From positions 62,001 to 126,000 of the forward strand of contig NZ_VLLF01000004.1 in assembly GCF_007830545.1 (NCBI RefSeq): DNA of 64,000 nucleotides. Direction: 5' to 3'. This document shows, piece by piece, positions 17,604 through 26,629 of this stretch (the stretch's first letter is position 1; every line of letters starts with the position of its first letter). Source of the DNA: Roseibium hamelinense (lineage in GTDB: Bacteria; Pseudomonadota; Alphaproteobacteria; Rhizobiales; Stappiaceae). The notes beneath the pieces were generated by a model. It worked only from the letters and a program-made list of their open reading frames with translations. It searched no databases and had not been told where the DNA came from. The position numbers and the translations under genes were made by a program.

Positions 17604-18644
17604 TCAGCGCCCCTTTGCCTTGACTGCCTTGATCACTTTGTAGCCGCCCTGGTCCGCCACGATATTAAAACTGGCAAACGCCTCGCTTAGAGCATGTTCG
17701 TAAGGAAGGTGCCGGTTTGCCACCATCCAGAATGTTCCTCCGCCTCTCAGACCCTCGGAGGCTGCACGGATGAAAGCTTGGCCGATGTCCGACCGATCGG
17801 CCTTTCCAGTCTGGTGAAACGGCGGGTTGGAGACCAGAAAATCATAAGGCCCGTCCAGTCCTTTGGTGACATCCGACCAAATGCCGTTCATGGCACGCTT
17901 TCCCTTGAAGGTTGATAGGTTTTGTTCGGCAAGATCGAGCGCCCGCTTTTCAGCTTCATAAAGATCGATGCCTGTCACCTTCGGAGCGTTTTCCAGAACA
18001 TGACGCGCCAAAAATCCAAGTCCGGCTCCAAGGTCTGCTCCACGGCCGGACAGGGTGTCGGGCAGATGATCGGCAAGGAGCTGCGAAGCCGGATCGATCC
18101 TGTCCCATGCAAAAACGCCAGGACGGCTCAAGTAAGCTCCGTCCATGATCGGGCGGATGCCATCCAGATCCGCCCATTCCTGCATCAGACGCTGATCGGC
18201 CAATTCAGGATCGACCGCGGCCCACAGGCAACGGCACTTGTGCTTGGTCAATTTCTCCGGTGTGCCCAAAAGCGCCGAAATATCCGCCTCAAGTGATTTC
18301 GCACCTTCCGTATTGGTGGCACAGGCAATCACGGTGCCGCCGGGCTTTGTGCGCGTCGCAGCTTTGGCCAATTGCGCGCGGGACTCCTGACGCTGGCGGC
18401 CGGGCAAAACCATAACGAGATCGAAATCGGCCGCGTCGGTCTCCGGCGTGACAACAAAGCCTGCACTTTCAAGGCTGTCCCTATCCGGTGCAAAGCTTTG
18501 CTCAAAAACGGCGCTTTTGCCTCTCAATGCGGAAAGTTGGGTGCCGGACCTTGCGCGCATGAATAGAACCTGGGACGGATCGCTCAATTCGATCTCGCCG
18601 GTTTCAAGAGGCAAGAAAAGCGTGGCTAGCGCCGGGTCGGTCAT
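17604..18644 (-). CDS. rsmC: Class I methyltransferase, RsmC-like (16S rRNA m2G1207)
   Basis: A 346-residue protein with two methyltransferase-like halves, as in RsmC. The N-terminal half lacks a full SAM motif. The C-terminal half has motif I ADLGAGLGFLARHVL, an acidic motif II around GIDLYEAEKRAL, and the catalytic NPPF motif in LVSNPPFHQTGK used by guanine-N2 methyltransferases. It then ends with FWMVANRHLPYEHAL, typical of RsmC/RlmG. I start at the ATG at 18644 because the 18 codons upstream look non-coding. It is followed closely by rsuA. RlmG is the main alternative. Confidence 0.85.
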   Translation of the reverse strand: MTDPALATLFLPLETGEIELSDPSQVLFMRARSGTQLSALRGKSAVFEQSFAPDRDSLESAGFVVTPETDAADFDLVMVLPGRQRQESRAQLAKAATRTKPGGTVIACATNTEGAKSLEADISALLGTPEKLTKHKCRCLWAAVDPELADQRLMQEWADLDGIRPIMDGAYLSRPGVFAWDRIDPASQLLADHLPDTLSGRGADLGAGLGFLARHVLENAPKVTGIDLYEAEKRALDLAEQNLSTFKGKRAMNGIWSDVTKGLDGPYDFLVSNPPFHQTGKADRSDIGQAFIRAASEGLRGGGTFWMVANRHLPYEHALSEAFASFNIVADQGGYKVIKAVKAKGR

Positions 18645-18717
18645 GATGCGGCTTTCTGTCGAGATGTCTGTGTGCCGTTGGCACGGTGGCCGCCTCATAC
18701 AGCATCTTAGGCGGAAA

Positions 18718-19269
18718 TCAAAAAGCAGCGTCCGAGTGGAAGGGCTGCCCGTCGACCAAAAGCCTCAACGGAAGCGAGCGGCCATCGGGGGCCAGAGCGA
18801 TCACAAGCTTAACGCGCTCCGTATCAAGTGTTTCGATTTGTTTTCCGGTGCCTTCAGGCAGAAAGAAAGCGTCGATGCCATAGTCAATCCTGTACGCATC
18901 GCCGCTGGTCCCGGTCACCTTACCTTCGATTTCCGGCGTGCCTTCGCCGGCCGGGCTGCGCGACATCGACTGTGCCGAATAGACGCCGTCATCATCGGCT
19001 TTCAATTGAACGAACACGGCATCTCCGGGCGATAATGTCTCGGTATTCGCAAGGTCTTTCGGCAATGTCGTAATTGAAAGATTTATGATGACATAGTCAC
19101 CGCGCAGGAGATCTCGCGGGTCTATTGGCACGAGATCCAACGTAACTTCCTGTCCGGAGAACTGGACTTCTAGCCTGTCGGCCAAGGGGACACCAATCAG
19201 AGCCAGCTGGATTACGGCCAGCAAACCCCATCGCAGAAAAGCTGAGCGGATGACCGGTTGGCGTGTCAT
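18718..19269 (-). CDS. GDYXXLXY domain protein
   Basis: A 183-residue membrane-anchored protein with one N-terminal helix (about 11-29, WGLLAVIQLALIGVPLADR), followed by the family motif RDLLRGDYVIINL and a beta-rich domain. The family is known only by this motif and its constant partnership with DUF2157 proteins. The ATG at 19269 overlaps the DUF2157 stop (ATGA), so the two are translationally coupled and likely work as a complex in the inner membrane. An upstream in-frame extension is just the out-of-frame end of the DUF2157 gene. Confidence 0.9.
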   Translation of the reverse strand: MTRQPVIRSAFLRWGLLAVIQLALIGVPLADRLEVQFSGQEVTLDLVPIDPRDLLRGDYVIINLSITTLPKDLANTETLSPGDAVFVQLKADDDGVYSAQSMSRSPAGEGTPEIEGKVTGTSGDAYRIDYGIDAFFLPEGTGKQIETLDTERVKLVIALAPDGRSLPLRLLVDGQPFHSDAAF

Positions 19270-20603
19270 GCCTTGGCCCCTCCTTGCTGGCGGCGAAGGA
19301 AGCGCGTTGCCGCGAATGCCATGCCAAGCAGGACAATGCCTGCGACAAGGAAGAACAGGGACTGTCCAAGAAGTGATCCAATGGTCACCTGGAGAAGCCA
19401 AAGGAAGGCAGCAGTTAACCCGCCATAGCCGCACAGGGTCCAGAAGGCGTTGTTGTAGATCGTGCCGGTCATGCACATCAGGATCAAGGTTCCCAAGCTA
19501 AGACCGGATATGACAATGATGTTCGGCAGAAGCATCGGAGTCGCAACAGTGACAAGTCCGGCAAGGGCTGTCCCGAACAGCCAGCGGGGCTTTGCGGTTT
19601 TAAACGACAGCAGGAACCCGGCCGCAGTCATGACAAGCGAAAGCAAAATGATAGCGCCGACCGGAGCCAGCATGACCGCTTCGGCAAGCCGGCTGTCTTC
19701 GAGTTCACTGGACCCGACAAGCGTTAAGACCAGCAATGCGGCAAGAATGGCGAAACCGGTGTCCTGCAGTGAATGCAGCATCAGCCATCGCCCATGCCCG
19801 CGGTCGGGGTAGTCGCTTGACCATTTGACGAACAGATCGCTGATGGCAGCCGTTTGAATGAGCAGGCCCGCCAGCCCTGCAAAACCGAGCGCAGCCATGG
19901 CAAGTGACAAGTCATCGTTTGCGCCGAGAGTTTCCGCCGTATCGGCGAGCCATCGGCCATAGGTGGTCAGTGCTAAAAGGGTGGCCGCCCAGCGGCTCAC
20001 GCGCAACGGAAATGCGACCGGGTGCAGCACGATGGCCACAAGCAGTGCAAGGCCAATCAGGCTTTCGCTGACGGCAGCCTCGCCAATTTCAGACCGACCA
20101 ACCTGCCACAGAATCGCGGCTGTTGCTGCAACGAGCAACGAAGCCCGTGAACCGGTCATCCACGAGGCCGCCAGCGCTCCAAGGCAGACAAGAAAAGACC
20201 CTCCGGCCCAATCCGAAGGCAGGTGAAAAATTTGGCCAACCAGCGCCATGCCACCGACGAACACCAGCGTTGCAAACGCGGTGGCAAGGTCACAGACGCC
20301 TTTCCGGCCCGATTTTGCTGCCCAGGCGGCCAGCATATGCGTGCCGACAACCAGAACCGCAATGCCGGTCAGCTTTGCCATACGCGGAATTCCGTCCCAG
20401 TTGGCTGCGATGAAAGCGGCCAGGGCAAGCGCAACACAGACAATTCCGATACCGGCCAGAACCATGGGTAAACGGGAGCGCCCGTCGCTGGCTTCCAGCT
20501 CAGTCAGGATTTGCCCGGCATTTTGGGAACTCACCAGGCCCTTTTCGACCCAGTCGTTGAGGTCTTGTTTCAGACGTCGTTTGTACAGTGTGTCGAACAT
20601 CAT
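19266..20603 (-). CDS. DUF2157 polytopic membrane protein
   Basis: A 445-residue protein with a soluble N-terminal helical segment (about 1-40: LNDWVEKGLVSSQNAGQILTELE), the DUF2157 signature, and then roughly twelve hydrophobic segments from LPMVLAGIGIVCVALALAAFIAANW to the C-terminus, which ends in a basic RRQQGGAKA. Function is unknown; these proteins are proposed envelope or transport components because they are always membrane-embedded and paired with GDYXXLXY proteins, as here. A second Met follows directly after the first, so the start may be one codon later. Confidence 0.88.
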   Translation of the reverse strand: MMFDTLYKRRLKQDLNDWVEKGLVSSQNAGQILTELEASDGRSRLPMVLAGIGIVCVALALAAFIAANWDGIPRMAKLTGIAVLVVGTHMLAAWAAKSGRKGVCDLATAFATLVFVGGMALVGQIFHLPSDWAGGSFLVCLGALAASWMTGSRASLLVAATAAILWQVGRSEIGEAAVSESLIGLALLVAIVLHPVAFPLRVSRWAATLLALTTYGRWLADTAETLGANDDLSLAMAALGFAGLAGLLIQTAAISDLFVKWSSDYPDRGHGRWLMLHSLQDTGFAILAALLVLTLVGSSELEDSRLAEAVMLAPVGAIILLSLVMTAAGFLLSFKTAKPRWLFGTALAGLVTVATPMLLPNIIVISGLSLGTLILMCMTGTIYNNAFWTLCGYGGLTAAFLWLLQVTIGSLLGQSLFFLVAGIVLLGMAFAATRFLRRQQGGAKA

Positions 20604-20700
20604 CGGCGCGCTAGTGGTTGTGAACCAGACATAGCCGGGATGGTGTTACAGAGACAATCCCATTCACGAGTCGTCTCCCGTTTTCAAGAAGACTGGCGGA

Positions 20701-20735
20701 AAACAAAAAAGGGCGCCGACAGCATGTCGGCGCCC
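20701..20735 (-). terminator. Strong intrinsic terminator after the DUF3141 gene
   Basis: An 11-bp perfect stem (GGGCGCCGACA at 20711-20721, complement at 20725-20735, 3-base loop). Read on the minus strand it is followed by TTTTTTGTTT (20710-20701), the classic U-tract. It lies 22 bases past the stop of the DUF3141 gene. Confidence 0.92.
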
Positions 20736-20756
20736 TATGTAGAGCATGAAAACCCT

Positions 20757-23336
20757 TTATTCCGCAGGTTCCTCGGATTTCTTGGATGGAGTTGCCCGTG
20801 GCTTGCGCGCATTCTGTGTGCCTGCGGGTTTCCGCGGTGTTCGTTTGCGCGGTGCGGTTTTCTTTTCCGAAGTTGCTGCGGCGGTGGCAGCGGCAACGGG
20901 TTTTTGCGCGGACGTTTTGGGAGCCGATTCGATCGCTGCGGGCGCTGACTCAGCGAGAGGATCGTCAACGACGTCTTCGGATACCGGCGGCAATTCCAAA
21001 ACAGTGTGGATTTGCTGCAGGAGGTCCAGCGTATGGGGCGCCATTTCGTCAATTGCACCGGGAATGTACTGGACCACCTGCGCCGCCAATTCGCGGTCAT
21101 TTTTTGATGGCAGCATTTTGGGCAGCGCGGCAATGGCCTCATCGCGGGCAAACTCAACGATGATGTTCTGCTCGTGAAGCATCATGGCGCGCTCGTCCGC
21201 TGTGAGCGACTTGAACGGCTCGTCTTTGGTCAAGACGCGAGCGGACCGCTCCAGCCGGTCACGACGCACGCTTCCTCTGCTTTCGGCCAGCAGGATCAGC
21301 ATCCGGATGACAGCTTCGCAGAAACCGCCTTCTTCAATTCGCATGAGGGCTGATTGAACCGCAGGTAGACCGCGCAGGTCTTCCTTGCGTTTCAGCGTCC
21401 GGCCCGGTTGATGGGTGCGGCCAAACCAGCGGGCGTATGGCGTCCCCCACATGGTGTAGAACATGGTCTCGTACATGGTGTCGCGTACATCGCGGAACAG
21501 GTCGAGCGACTGCTCAACCATGGCGGCGCCAAGGTGCTCTGCGACTACAAACGGATTGTTTTTTGCCGCCGGTTGGCGTTCCGTTCTGACCCTGTCTGCC
21601 ATTTCGGCAAGCGGGGCGACAAATGGGTTTTGACTAGAAAATAAAGCACGCTGCATGCGCAAAGGATGTGTCTTTCGCCGCAGGTCAGCCGATTGTTCCG
21701 TAACACCCGCCTGCACGAATGGCCGGACAGCGACGTCATAAAACTCTGCCTGCTGTTCTGATGCCCGCGCCACGGCTGCAAATGCCACCTCATCGTCACG
21801 GCCGTCATCCAGCTTCGTTAGGTCCTCCATTTTGCGTTCATGAAAGCTGACGGTGAATGTCCGGTCGAGCAGGTTGCCCTCGTAGTCATCGATTTTCATT
21901 TCATAAAGCCCGGGTGCAAGGGCCTCGATGGTTTTCAGTGTCGATGTGACTTCGGTGTGCTCTTTTTTGGCGATCTTTGACGAGACGAAGATGCCCAGAT
22001 GGCCGACCTGATCATGGATCATGTAGATGATGCGCTGGCCGCGTATGGCGATTTCCCGCTCATCGGCATAGGTGTCGATGATCCAGTTCAGGGCTTGTTG
22101 CGGCGGGGTGATGTTGTCGCCGTAGCTTGCGAACACAATGATCGGTGAACGGATCTGTTTCAGATCAATGTTGCGTCCCGGCTCCAGCCGCGCTTCGTTT
22201 TTAGACAGGCGGTTGCCAACGAACAGCTGCTCGACGATCCAGCGCATTTCGGCTTCGTTTAGAAGGAAGTAGCCGCCCCACCAGCGTTCAAACTCGAGGA
22301 ATCGGTGTGGCTCGGTATCGACTTTTGCATAAAGATCATAATACTTGCCGAAATAGTTCCGGGCGGGGTTGAGCATCTCGAAGTTCTGTACGATGTCAGC
22401 GCCGTCGAAAACACCGTGCCCGAGGTCGGAATAGAACATGGCATTGTAGGTGCCGCCCAAAATACCGCCGTTGTAGCGCATTGGGTTTTCACCAACACGT
22501 CCGGCCCATGTTGAGACCGGGGCCCCGTTCAGAACAATCGGGCCGGTTAGGTCCGGGTTCATCGCAGCCAGAAGCAATGTCGCCCAGCCGCCCTGGCAAT
22601 TGCCGGTCACGACGGGTTTCGGCGCTTCCGGGTGCCATTCCATCACCTTTCTTACGAAATGGGCCTCGGCGTGAGTCACGTCAGCGAGTGTCTGGCCGGG
22701 TTCCGGCATCCGTTTGAAGCCGACAAAATAGACCGGATGGCCGTCATGCAAGGCAACGCCGACCTGGCTGTCAGGCTTGAAGCCGCCGATGCCAGCGCCA
22801 TGGCCTGCGCGAGGGTCGATGATGATGTAGGGACGCTTCCAGTCTTTGGTCTCAACCCCCGCAGGCGGAACGATTTTGAGCAGAATGTAGTTGCAGGGGC
22901 GCGGAAGATCCGCACCGTCGACCACGATTTCGTAATCGTAGACTAGAACCGGCGGGCAACCCTTTTCCTCGTGATCCAGAAAAATGTCGCCGCGCTGGCG
23001 CAGGGTATCCATGGTCAGCACCATGCGCTGTGCAGCATCGGTCCAATAGTCCTGCCAAGCATCGAACATTCCGCCGGCTTCCTGGGCCGCCTGCGTGTCC
23101 TGCGTGACCTCACTCAAGTCGGCAATACTCTTTTGGAACCGGGCCTTGTGCGTTGTGGAGATCGACTCCAGATGCTTGGATAATCCGCGCATCATCAGGT
23201 CGCTCATATTCGATATCTCAGTGAACTGCGCCTGCAGGGCTGTCATGCGCGAACTCGGCGCCCAGGCGGTTGCGTCTGTCATGGAATTCAGGAGCTCGTT
23301 CTGGCTCGCCGAAAGGGCATCGAAGACATCCTTCAT
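20757..23336 (-). CDS. DUF3141 protein, PhaC-like alpha/beta hydrolase with basic tail
   Basis: An 859-residue protein. The first about 110 residues are helical and phasin-like (FDALSASQNELLNSM). Residues about 130-450 form an alpha/beta-hydrolase domain with IIIDPRAGHG, the nucleophile elbow GNCQGGW (Cys in place of Ser, as in PHA synthases), VLNGAPVSTWAG and a late HLGIF segment that may supply the histidine. The rest is helical. The last about 50 residues are Lys/Arg/Ala/Pro-rich (KKTAPRKRTPRKPAG), like the DNA-binding tails of PhaF-type phasins. Relation to polyester metabolism is inferred from these features; it is not a canonical PhaC. It is followed by a strong terminator and preceded by fabI with an 11-base gap. 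Confidence 0.85.
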   Translation of the reverse strand: MKDVFDALSASQNELLNSMTDATAWAPSSRMTALQAQFTEISNMSDLMMRGLSKHLESISTTHKARFQKSIADLSEVTQDTQAAQEAGGMFDAWQDYWTDAAQRMVLTMDTLRQRGDIFLDHEEKGCPPVLVYDYEIVVDGADLPRPCNYILLKIVPPAGVETKDWKRPYIIIDPRAGHGAGIGGFKPDSQVGVALHDGHPVYFVGFKRMPEPGQTLADVTHAEAHFVRKVMEWHPEAPKPVVTGNCQGGWATLLLAAMNPDLTGPIVLNGAPVSTWAGRVGENPMRYNGGILGGTYNAMFYSDLGHGVFDGADIVQNFEMLNPARNYFGKYYDLYAKVDTEPHRFLEFERWWGGYFLLNEAEMRWIVEQLFVGNRLSKNEARLEPGRNIDLKQIRSPIIVFASYGDNITPPQQALNWIIDTYADEREIAIRGQRIIYMIHDQVGHLGIFVSSKIAKKEHTEVTSTLKTIEALAPGLYEMKIDDYEGNLLDRTFTVSFHERKMEDLTKLDDGRDDEVAFAAVARASEQQAEFYDVAVRPFVQAGVTEQSADLRRKTHPLRMQRALFSSQNPFVAPLAEMADRVRTERQPAAKNNPFVVAEHLGAAMVEQSLDLFRDVRDTMYETMFYTMWGTPYARWFGRTHQPGRTLKRKEDLRGLPAVQSALMRIEEGGFCEAVIRMLILLAESRGSVRRDRLERSARVLTKDEPFKSLTADERAMMLHEQNIIVEFARDEAIAALPKMLPSKNDRELAAQVVQYIPGAIDEMAPHTLDLLQQIHTVLELPPVSEDVVDDPLAESAPAAIESAPKTSAQKPVAAATAAATSEKKTAPRKRTPRKPAGTQNARKPRATPSKKSEEPAE

Positions 23337-23347
23337 GGGTCTTGCTC

Positions 23348-24112
23348 CTATCCAACTATGCTATAGCCGCCATCAATCGGATGTACGCCGCCGGTGACGT
23401 TGAACGCCTCCCGGCTGGCGAGAAACGCAGCGTAAGCGCCAACATCTTCGATCGTGGCAAGGTGGTGAGTGGGTGCGCGCTCTGAAGCGTCATTCAAAAG
23501 CGCATCGAATTCGGCAATGCCCGATGCGGCGCGGGTCTTGAGCGGTCCGGGTGAGAGTGCATGGACGGAGATGCCCTTGGGGCCCAGTTCTGCCGCGGCG
23601 TATCTGGTTGCCGCCTCAAGCGCCGCTTTGACAGGGCCCATCACGCCGTAGTTGTCGACCACGAATTGAGACCCCATGAACGAAACGGTCATGCAGGTCC
23701 CACCGTGGGGCATCAAAGGCTCCGCGCGCCTGATTAGCCGCAAGAACGAATGGACTGAGATGTCCATGGCAAGCGCAAAACCATCGGCCGAGCAATCGAT
23801 CACCCGGCCATGCAAATCTTCCTTTTTAGAAAAGGCGATCGAATGCAACAGCGTGTCTAGCTGGCCCCATGTGTCCTTGATTTCGCTGAACAGCGCATCC
23901 AGCTGCGCTTCATCGCGAACGTCAAGCGGGGCAATGATGCTGGCTCCGAGTTCTTCTGCCAAAGGCCGGACGTAAGGCTCAGCTTTTTCGTTTAGATATG
24001 TGACGGCAAGGTCCGCACCCTGGGTTTTGAATCCTTTTGCGCAGCCATAGGCAATAGACTGATCGTTCGCGACGCCGACAACCAGCGCCTTGTGTCCAGT
24101 GAGGTCGAACAT
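23348..24112 (-). CDS. fabI: FabI-type enoyl-ACP reductase with Phe at the Tyr146 position
   Basis: A 254-residue short-chain dehydrogenase of FabI type: VVGVANDQSIAYGCAKGF at the NADH site, HSIAFSKKEDL, and the catalytic NYGVMGPVKAALEA with Tyr155 and Lys162, matching Tyr156/Lys163 of the E. coli enzyme. The other conserved tyrosine (Tyr146 in E. coli) is Phe145 here (TVSFMGSQ), so this may be a paralogue with altered activity rather than the housekeeping enzyme. FabI reduces the trans-2 double bond in fatty acid elongation. I start at ATG 24112; a GTG six codons upstream is possible. Tightly linked to the DUF3141 gene. Confidence 0.85.
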   Translation of the reverse strand: MFDLTGHKALVVGVANDQSIAYGCAKGFKTQGADLAVTYLNEKAEPYVRPLAEELGASIIAPLDVRDEAQLDALFSEIKDTWGQLDTLLHSIAFSKKEDLHGRVIDCSADGFALAMDISVHSFLRLIRRAEPLMPHGGTCMTVSFMGSQFVVDNYGVMGPVKAALEAATRYAAAELGPKGISVHALSPGPLKTRAASGIAEFDALLNDASERAPTHHLATIEDVGAYAAFLASREAFNVTGGVHPIDGGYSIVG

Positions 24113-24283
24113 GAAACTAACGGTTCCCACGATAATTTTACGGTCGGCCGATCATGGCAGCCCGTCGACGATTGGGAGAATATACCGCACTGCACCATGA
24201 AAATTGTGACGTAACGATGATTTTGTGCAGTTTAAGGGTTCGTACGGAGTGCGACGTCAGCCCAAAATGGGCTTTCTGAGGCT

Positions 24284-25057
24284 TTAATTTGAGACCCGCA
24301 GCGAAAGATGAGCTGAAAAGAAACTGAGAATGTCCTCATTATGGCGGTTTTCACCCGCCGAGGTTGGGACATGGGGCTCGTCGTCGTATAGACACACAAC
24401 AGGTTGCCGTCCGGCCCTACGCAAACGAGCCTCCAAACGTCTGGTCATATCCGGCGACCACACGGCGTCCGCTAAACCGTGGCTTAGGAATATCGGCCCG
24501 TCATAGCGTTCGATCTCGATTGGTGTTGTTGGAAGCAAATCGTCCGATTGGCCGTTCCAGCTCCAGGCGCGCTCCGAGGGATCCCAGGCGCGCCAACCCG
24601 GATCGCCTTGCTCTCTGCGATTTTTTGCATCGAATGCTCCGCAGACAACGTCTGGGGCTGCATGCGCTGCTATTGCATCGGCCGATCCTTCGAGGTCGTA
24701 TTTCGCCATAAGAGTTGCAACGAGCAGAGCATGCTCGGCGCCTCGGGAGACACCGTAAATCCCCGCTTTGCCAGAGCAAGGGCTAAAAGACCTGAAAGCT
24801 CGAAGCGCAGCAACAGTTGTCTCCAACGGCACATCCTTTATTGCTCCTGCGTTCCAAAAATTCGCCGATCGCGAATAGGGGTGGGGATATGCAATGAAGC
24901 CATGTGCCGCAAGGATTACGGCAATACGATGTGACCAGCCCGACCAGCCGCCTTCGGATCCGTGGAGAACAACGATACCGGGAAATGGGCCTTCGCCGGC
25001 TGGTCCGTATGTTGTTCCAAAGTCTGGCAAAAGCCTTCGGACAATAACTGGCTGCAT
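24284..25057 (-). CDS. Alpha/beta hydrolase, BAAT/dienelactone hydrolase-like
   Basis: A 257-residue cytosolic hydrolase with an oxyanion-loop IVVLHGSEGGWSGW near 28, the nucleophile motif GVSRGAEHAL near residue 100 (Ser in GxSxG), an acidic residue after the strand FLSHGLADAVW and a histidine in DDEPHVP near 233. The SHGLAD and EPH arrangement resembles the acyl-CoA thioesterase/BAAT C-terminal domain and dienelactone hydrolases. Substrate unknown. It is in its own transcription unit between the fabI promoter and the methyltransferase genes. Confidence 0.75.
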   Translation of the reverse strand: MQPVIVRRLLPDFGTTYGPAGEGPFPGIVVLHGSEGGWSGWSHRIAVILAAHGFIAYPHPYSRSANFWNAGAIKDVPLETTVAALRAFRSFSPCSGKAGIYGVSRGAEHALLVATLMAKYDLEGSADAIAAHAAPDVVCGAFDAKNRREQGDPGWRAWDPSERAWSWNGQSDDLLPTTPIEIERYDGPIFLSHGLADAVWSPDMTRRLEARLRRAGRQPVVCLYDDEPHVPTSAGENRHNEDILSFFSAHLSLRVSN

Positions 25058-25160
25058 CGGTTGGTGTCACAAAAATAGAGAGTGTTACAGTAGAGTGCAA
25101 CTTTTAGATGATTCTTTGGGCTGGCAACAGCCGCATTTGAACTCGGGTGGGTGCGGTTCC

Positions 25161-25841
25161 CTACTCAACGGCACGCGCGACCAAGAAATGGCCCTTCGCC
25201 CTTGCGCCGAAGGTTTGCCGTTCGAGGATTTCGAAACCAGCGCCTGTGATGATGTTTTCCACCCCGGCCGGTGACATCATGCGAACGCGCGGCGCCTTGC
25301 CGACTAGCCGCAAGGCGCCGATAATCGGGGCAAAAAGCCATGCGCTGTCTTTCAGGCAAACCGTTTTGGAGATGAACAGTCCACCCGGTTTGACGAGGGT
25401 TCGCAGGCATTCCAGCGCGTTTTCCGGATCTGCGAGCAGGTGCAGGAGGTTGAAGGCAAGCACGGCGTCGAAGTTCTCGCCTCCCACGGCCTTCGCAGCC
25501 TCGTTTGACGGATCAAATGGATCGGCCGTCCGGAATGTCAGGTTAGACAGCTTGGTCTGGGCGCGTTTTTCGTTGGCGATTTCAATCATGGTCGGTGCGT
25601 AGTCGGTCGCGGTTATCGCGCCTACATGCGGCGCCAGACGAAGCGCGGTCGATCCGGTACCGCAGCCAACTTCCAGAACTTTGTCATCCGGACCCAGATG
25701 TTCCACAACGCGGGCGAGCCAGCTTTCGTAGTCTGCCTGATTGCGCAAAGGCATCGCGGCGTATTTGCGGGCGGCCTTGTCCCAAAAGCGGGGCGGGGTT
25801 GTTTGGGTCATGGTGTTTGCTGTGTTCGAGGACAGGGACAT
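25161..25841 (-). CDS. Class I SAM-dependent methyltransferase
   Basis: A 226-residue methyltransferase with motif I VLEVGCGTGSTALRL near 60, motif II-like ITATDYAPTMIEIA, a DAVLAFNLLHLL block and motif IV/post-I LVKPGGLFISKTVCL. It ends with VENIITGAGFEILERQTFG, as in many small-molecule methyltransferases of the UbiE/Tam type. Several starts are possible: a GTG overlapping the stop of the upstream methyltransferase gene (25859), the ATG at 25841 chosen here, and an ATG at 25811. It is the third gene of a minus-strand run with the 25859-26629 methyltransferase and the 44-codon ORF. Substrate unknown. Confidence 0.88.
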   Translation of the reverse strand: MSLSSNTANTMTQTTPPRFWDKAARKYAAMPLRNQADYESWLARVVEHLGPDDKVLEVGCGTGSTALRLAPHVGAITATDYAPTMIEIANEKRAQTKLSNLTFRTADPFDPSNEAAKAVGGENFDAVLAFNLLHLLADPENALECLRTLVKPGGLFISKTVCLKDSAWLFAPIIGALRLVGKAPRVRMMSPAGVENIITGAGFEILERQTFGARAKGHFLVARAVE

Positions 25842-25858
25842 CTCTTGGTCTTTCTTCA

Positions 25859-26629
25859 CTATGCCGCCTCAAAGGGCGTTGGCATACAAGTCTTAGCGGT
25901 CGCGTTTGGTTTTCGGCCCTGCGCGGCAAGGCTGGCTGCCCCAAATGGGACGGCGTTTGCGATCGGCATGAGGCGGACGTTCTCAGCCCCGCTTTCTGTC
26001 AGCCAGCGCGTTGCTGTCTCGTCATTGGCCTGATGTGTTCTCCACTTGATTTGCACAAATGCTCCCAGCAGCGACCGCCGGGTGATGAGCGCCAGAATGG
26101 TGCCGCCGGGGCGTAGAACGCGGATCATCTCCGTCAGGGCCATGCGGGGATCCGGCAAGTGCTCGAGAACATGGGCGCACATCACAATGTCAAAACTGTT
26201 GTCTTCGAATGGCAAGTCGCGAATGTCGGAAAGGTAAGGTGCAAGGACGACCCCCTTTGAGCGTAGTTTCCGCTCCGCTTCACTGAGCATGCTCGGTGAA
26301 ACGTCAATTCCGGACAATGTAAGACTTGGTCCCAGTTTATCGATCAGGGCACTGGACAAAGCGCCAGTGCCGATACCGCAATCTAAGACATGCAGCTGGG
26401 GTCCGCTGTGGCTAGGCAGAACGCCGTCATCTTCGAGGCCGGTCATGACCTTTTGATAGGCGTAGGGAACGCCGAGCTGCTGTAAAGTGGTGTGCCAGCT
26501 CGGTGCCGCGTTGTCGTAGCACGCACGCAGGGCACTCGGCGCGAGCGGCCTGCGATGCAAACTGATCTGCCAAGACCCGAGCCACCTGCTGAAAACCGGG
26601 ATCGTCTCATCATGGGATGGTTGCGTCAT
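25859..26629 (-). CDS. Class I SAM-dependent methyltransferase (UbiE/COQ5-like)
   Basis: A 256-residue methyltransferase: motif I HVLDCGIGTGALSSALI at about 78-95, acidic motif SGIDVSPSMLSEAE, motif II FDIVMCAHVLEHLPDP and motif III MIRVLRPGGTILAL, the normal Methyltransf_11 order. Its ATG overlaps the stop of the 44-codon ORF (ATGA), and its stop abuts the next methyltransferase start, so the three are translationally linked. The two methyltransferases are only distantly similar to each other. The Cys in DCGIGTG replaces a more usual residue. Substrate unknown; quinone, lipid or peptide methylation are all conceivable. Confidence 0.88.
   Translation of the reverse strand: MTQPSHDETIPVFSRWLGSWQISLHRRPLAPSALRACYDNAAPSWHTTLQQLGVPYAYQKVMTGLEDDGVLPSHSGPQLHVLDCGIGTGALSSALIDKLGPSLTLSGIDVSPSMLSEAERKLRSKGVVLAPYLSDIRDLPFEDNSFDIVMCAHVLEHLPDPRMALTEMIRVLRPGGTILALITRRSLLGAFVQIKWRTHQANDETATRWLTESGAENVRLMPIANAVPFGAASLAAQGRKPNATAKTCMPTPFEAA

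Noticed and set aside
20757..23336. Calling the DUF3141 gene a PHA synthase (phaC)
   Set aside because: It has the Cys elbow but lacks PhaC length, other PhaC blocks and neighbouring phaR/phaZ; I keep the DUF3141 name.
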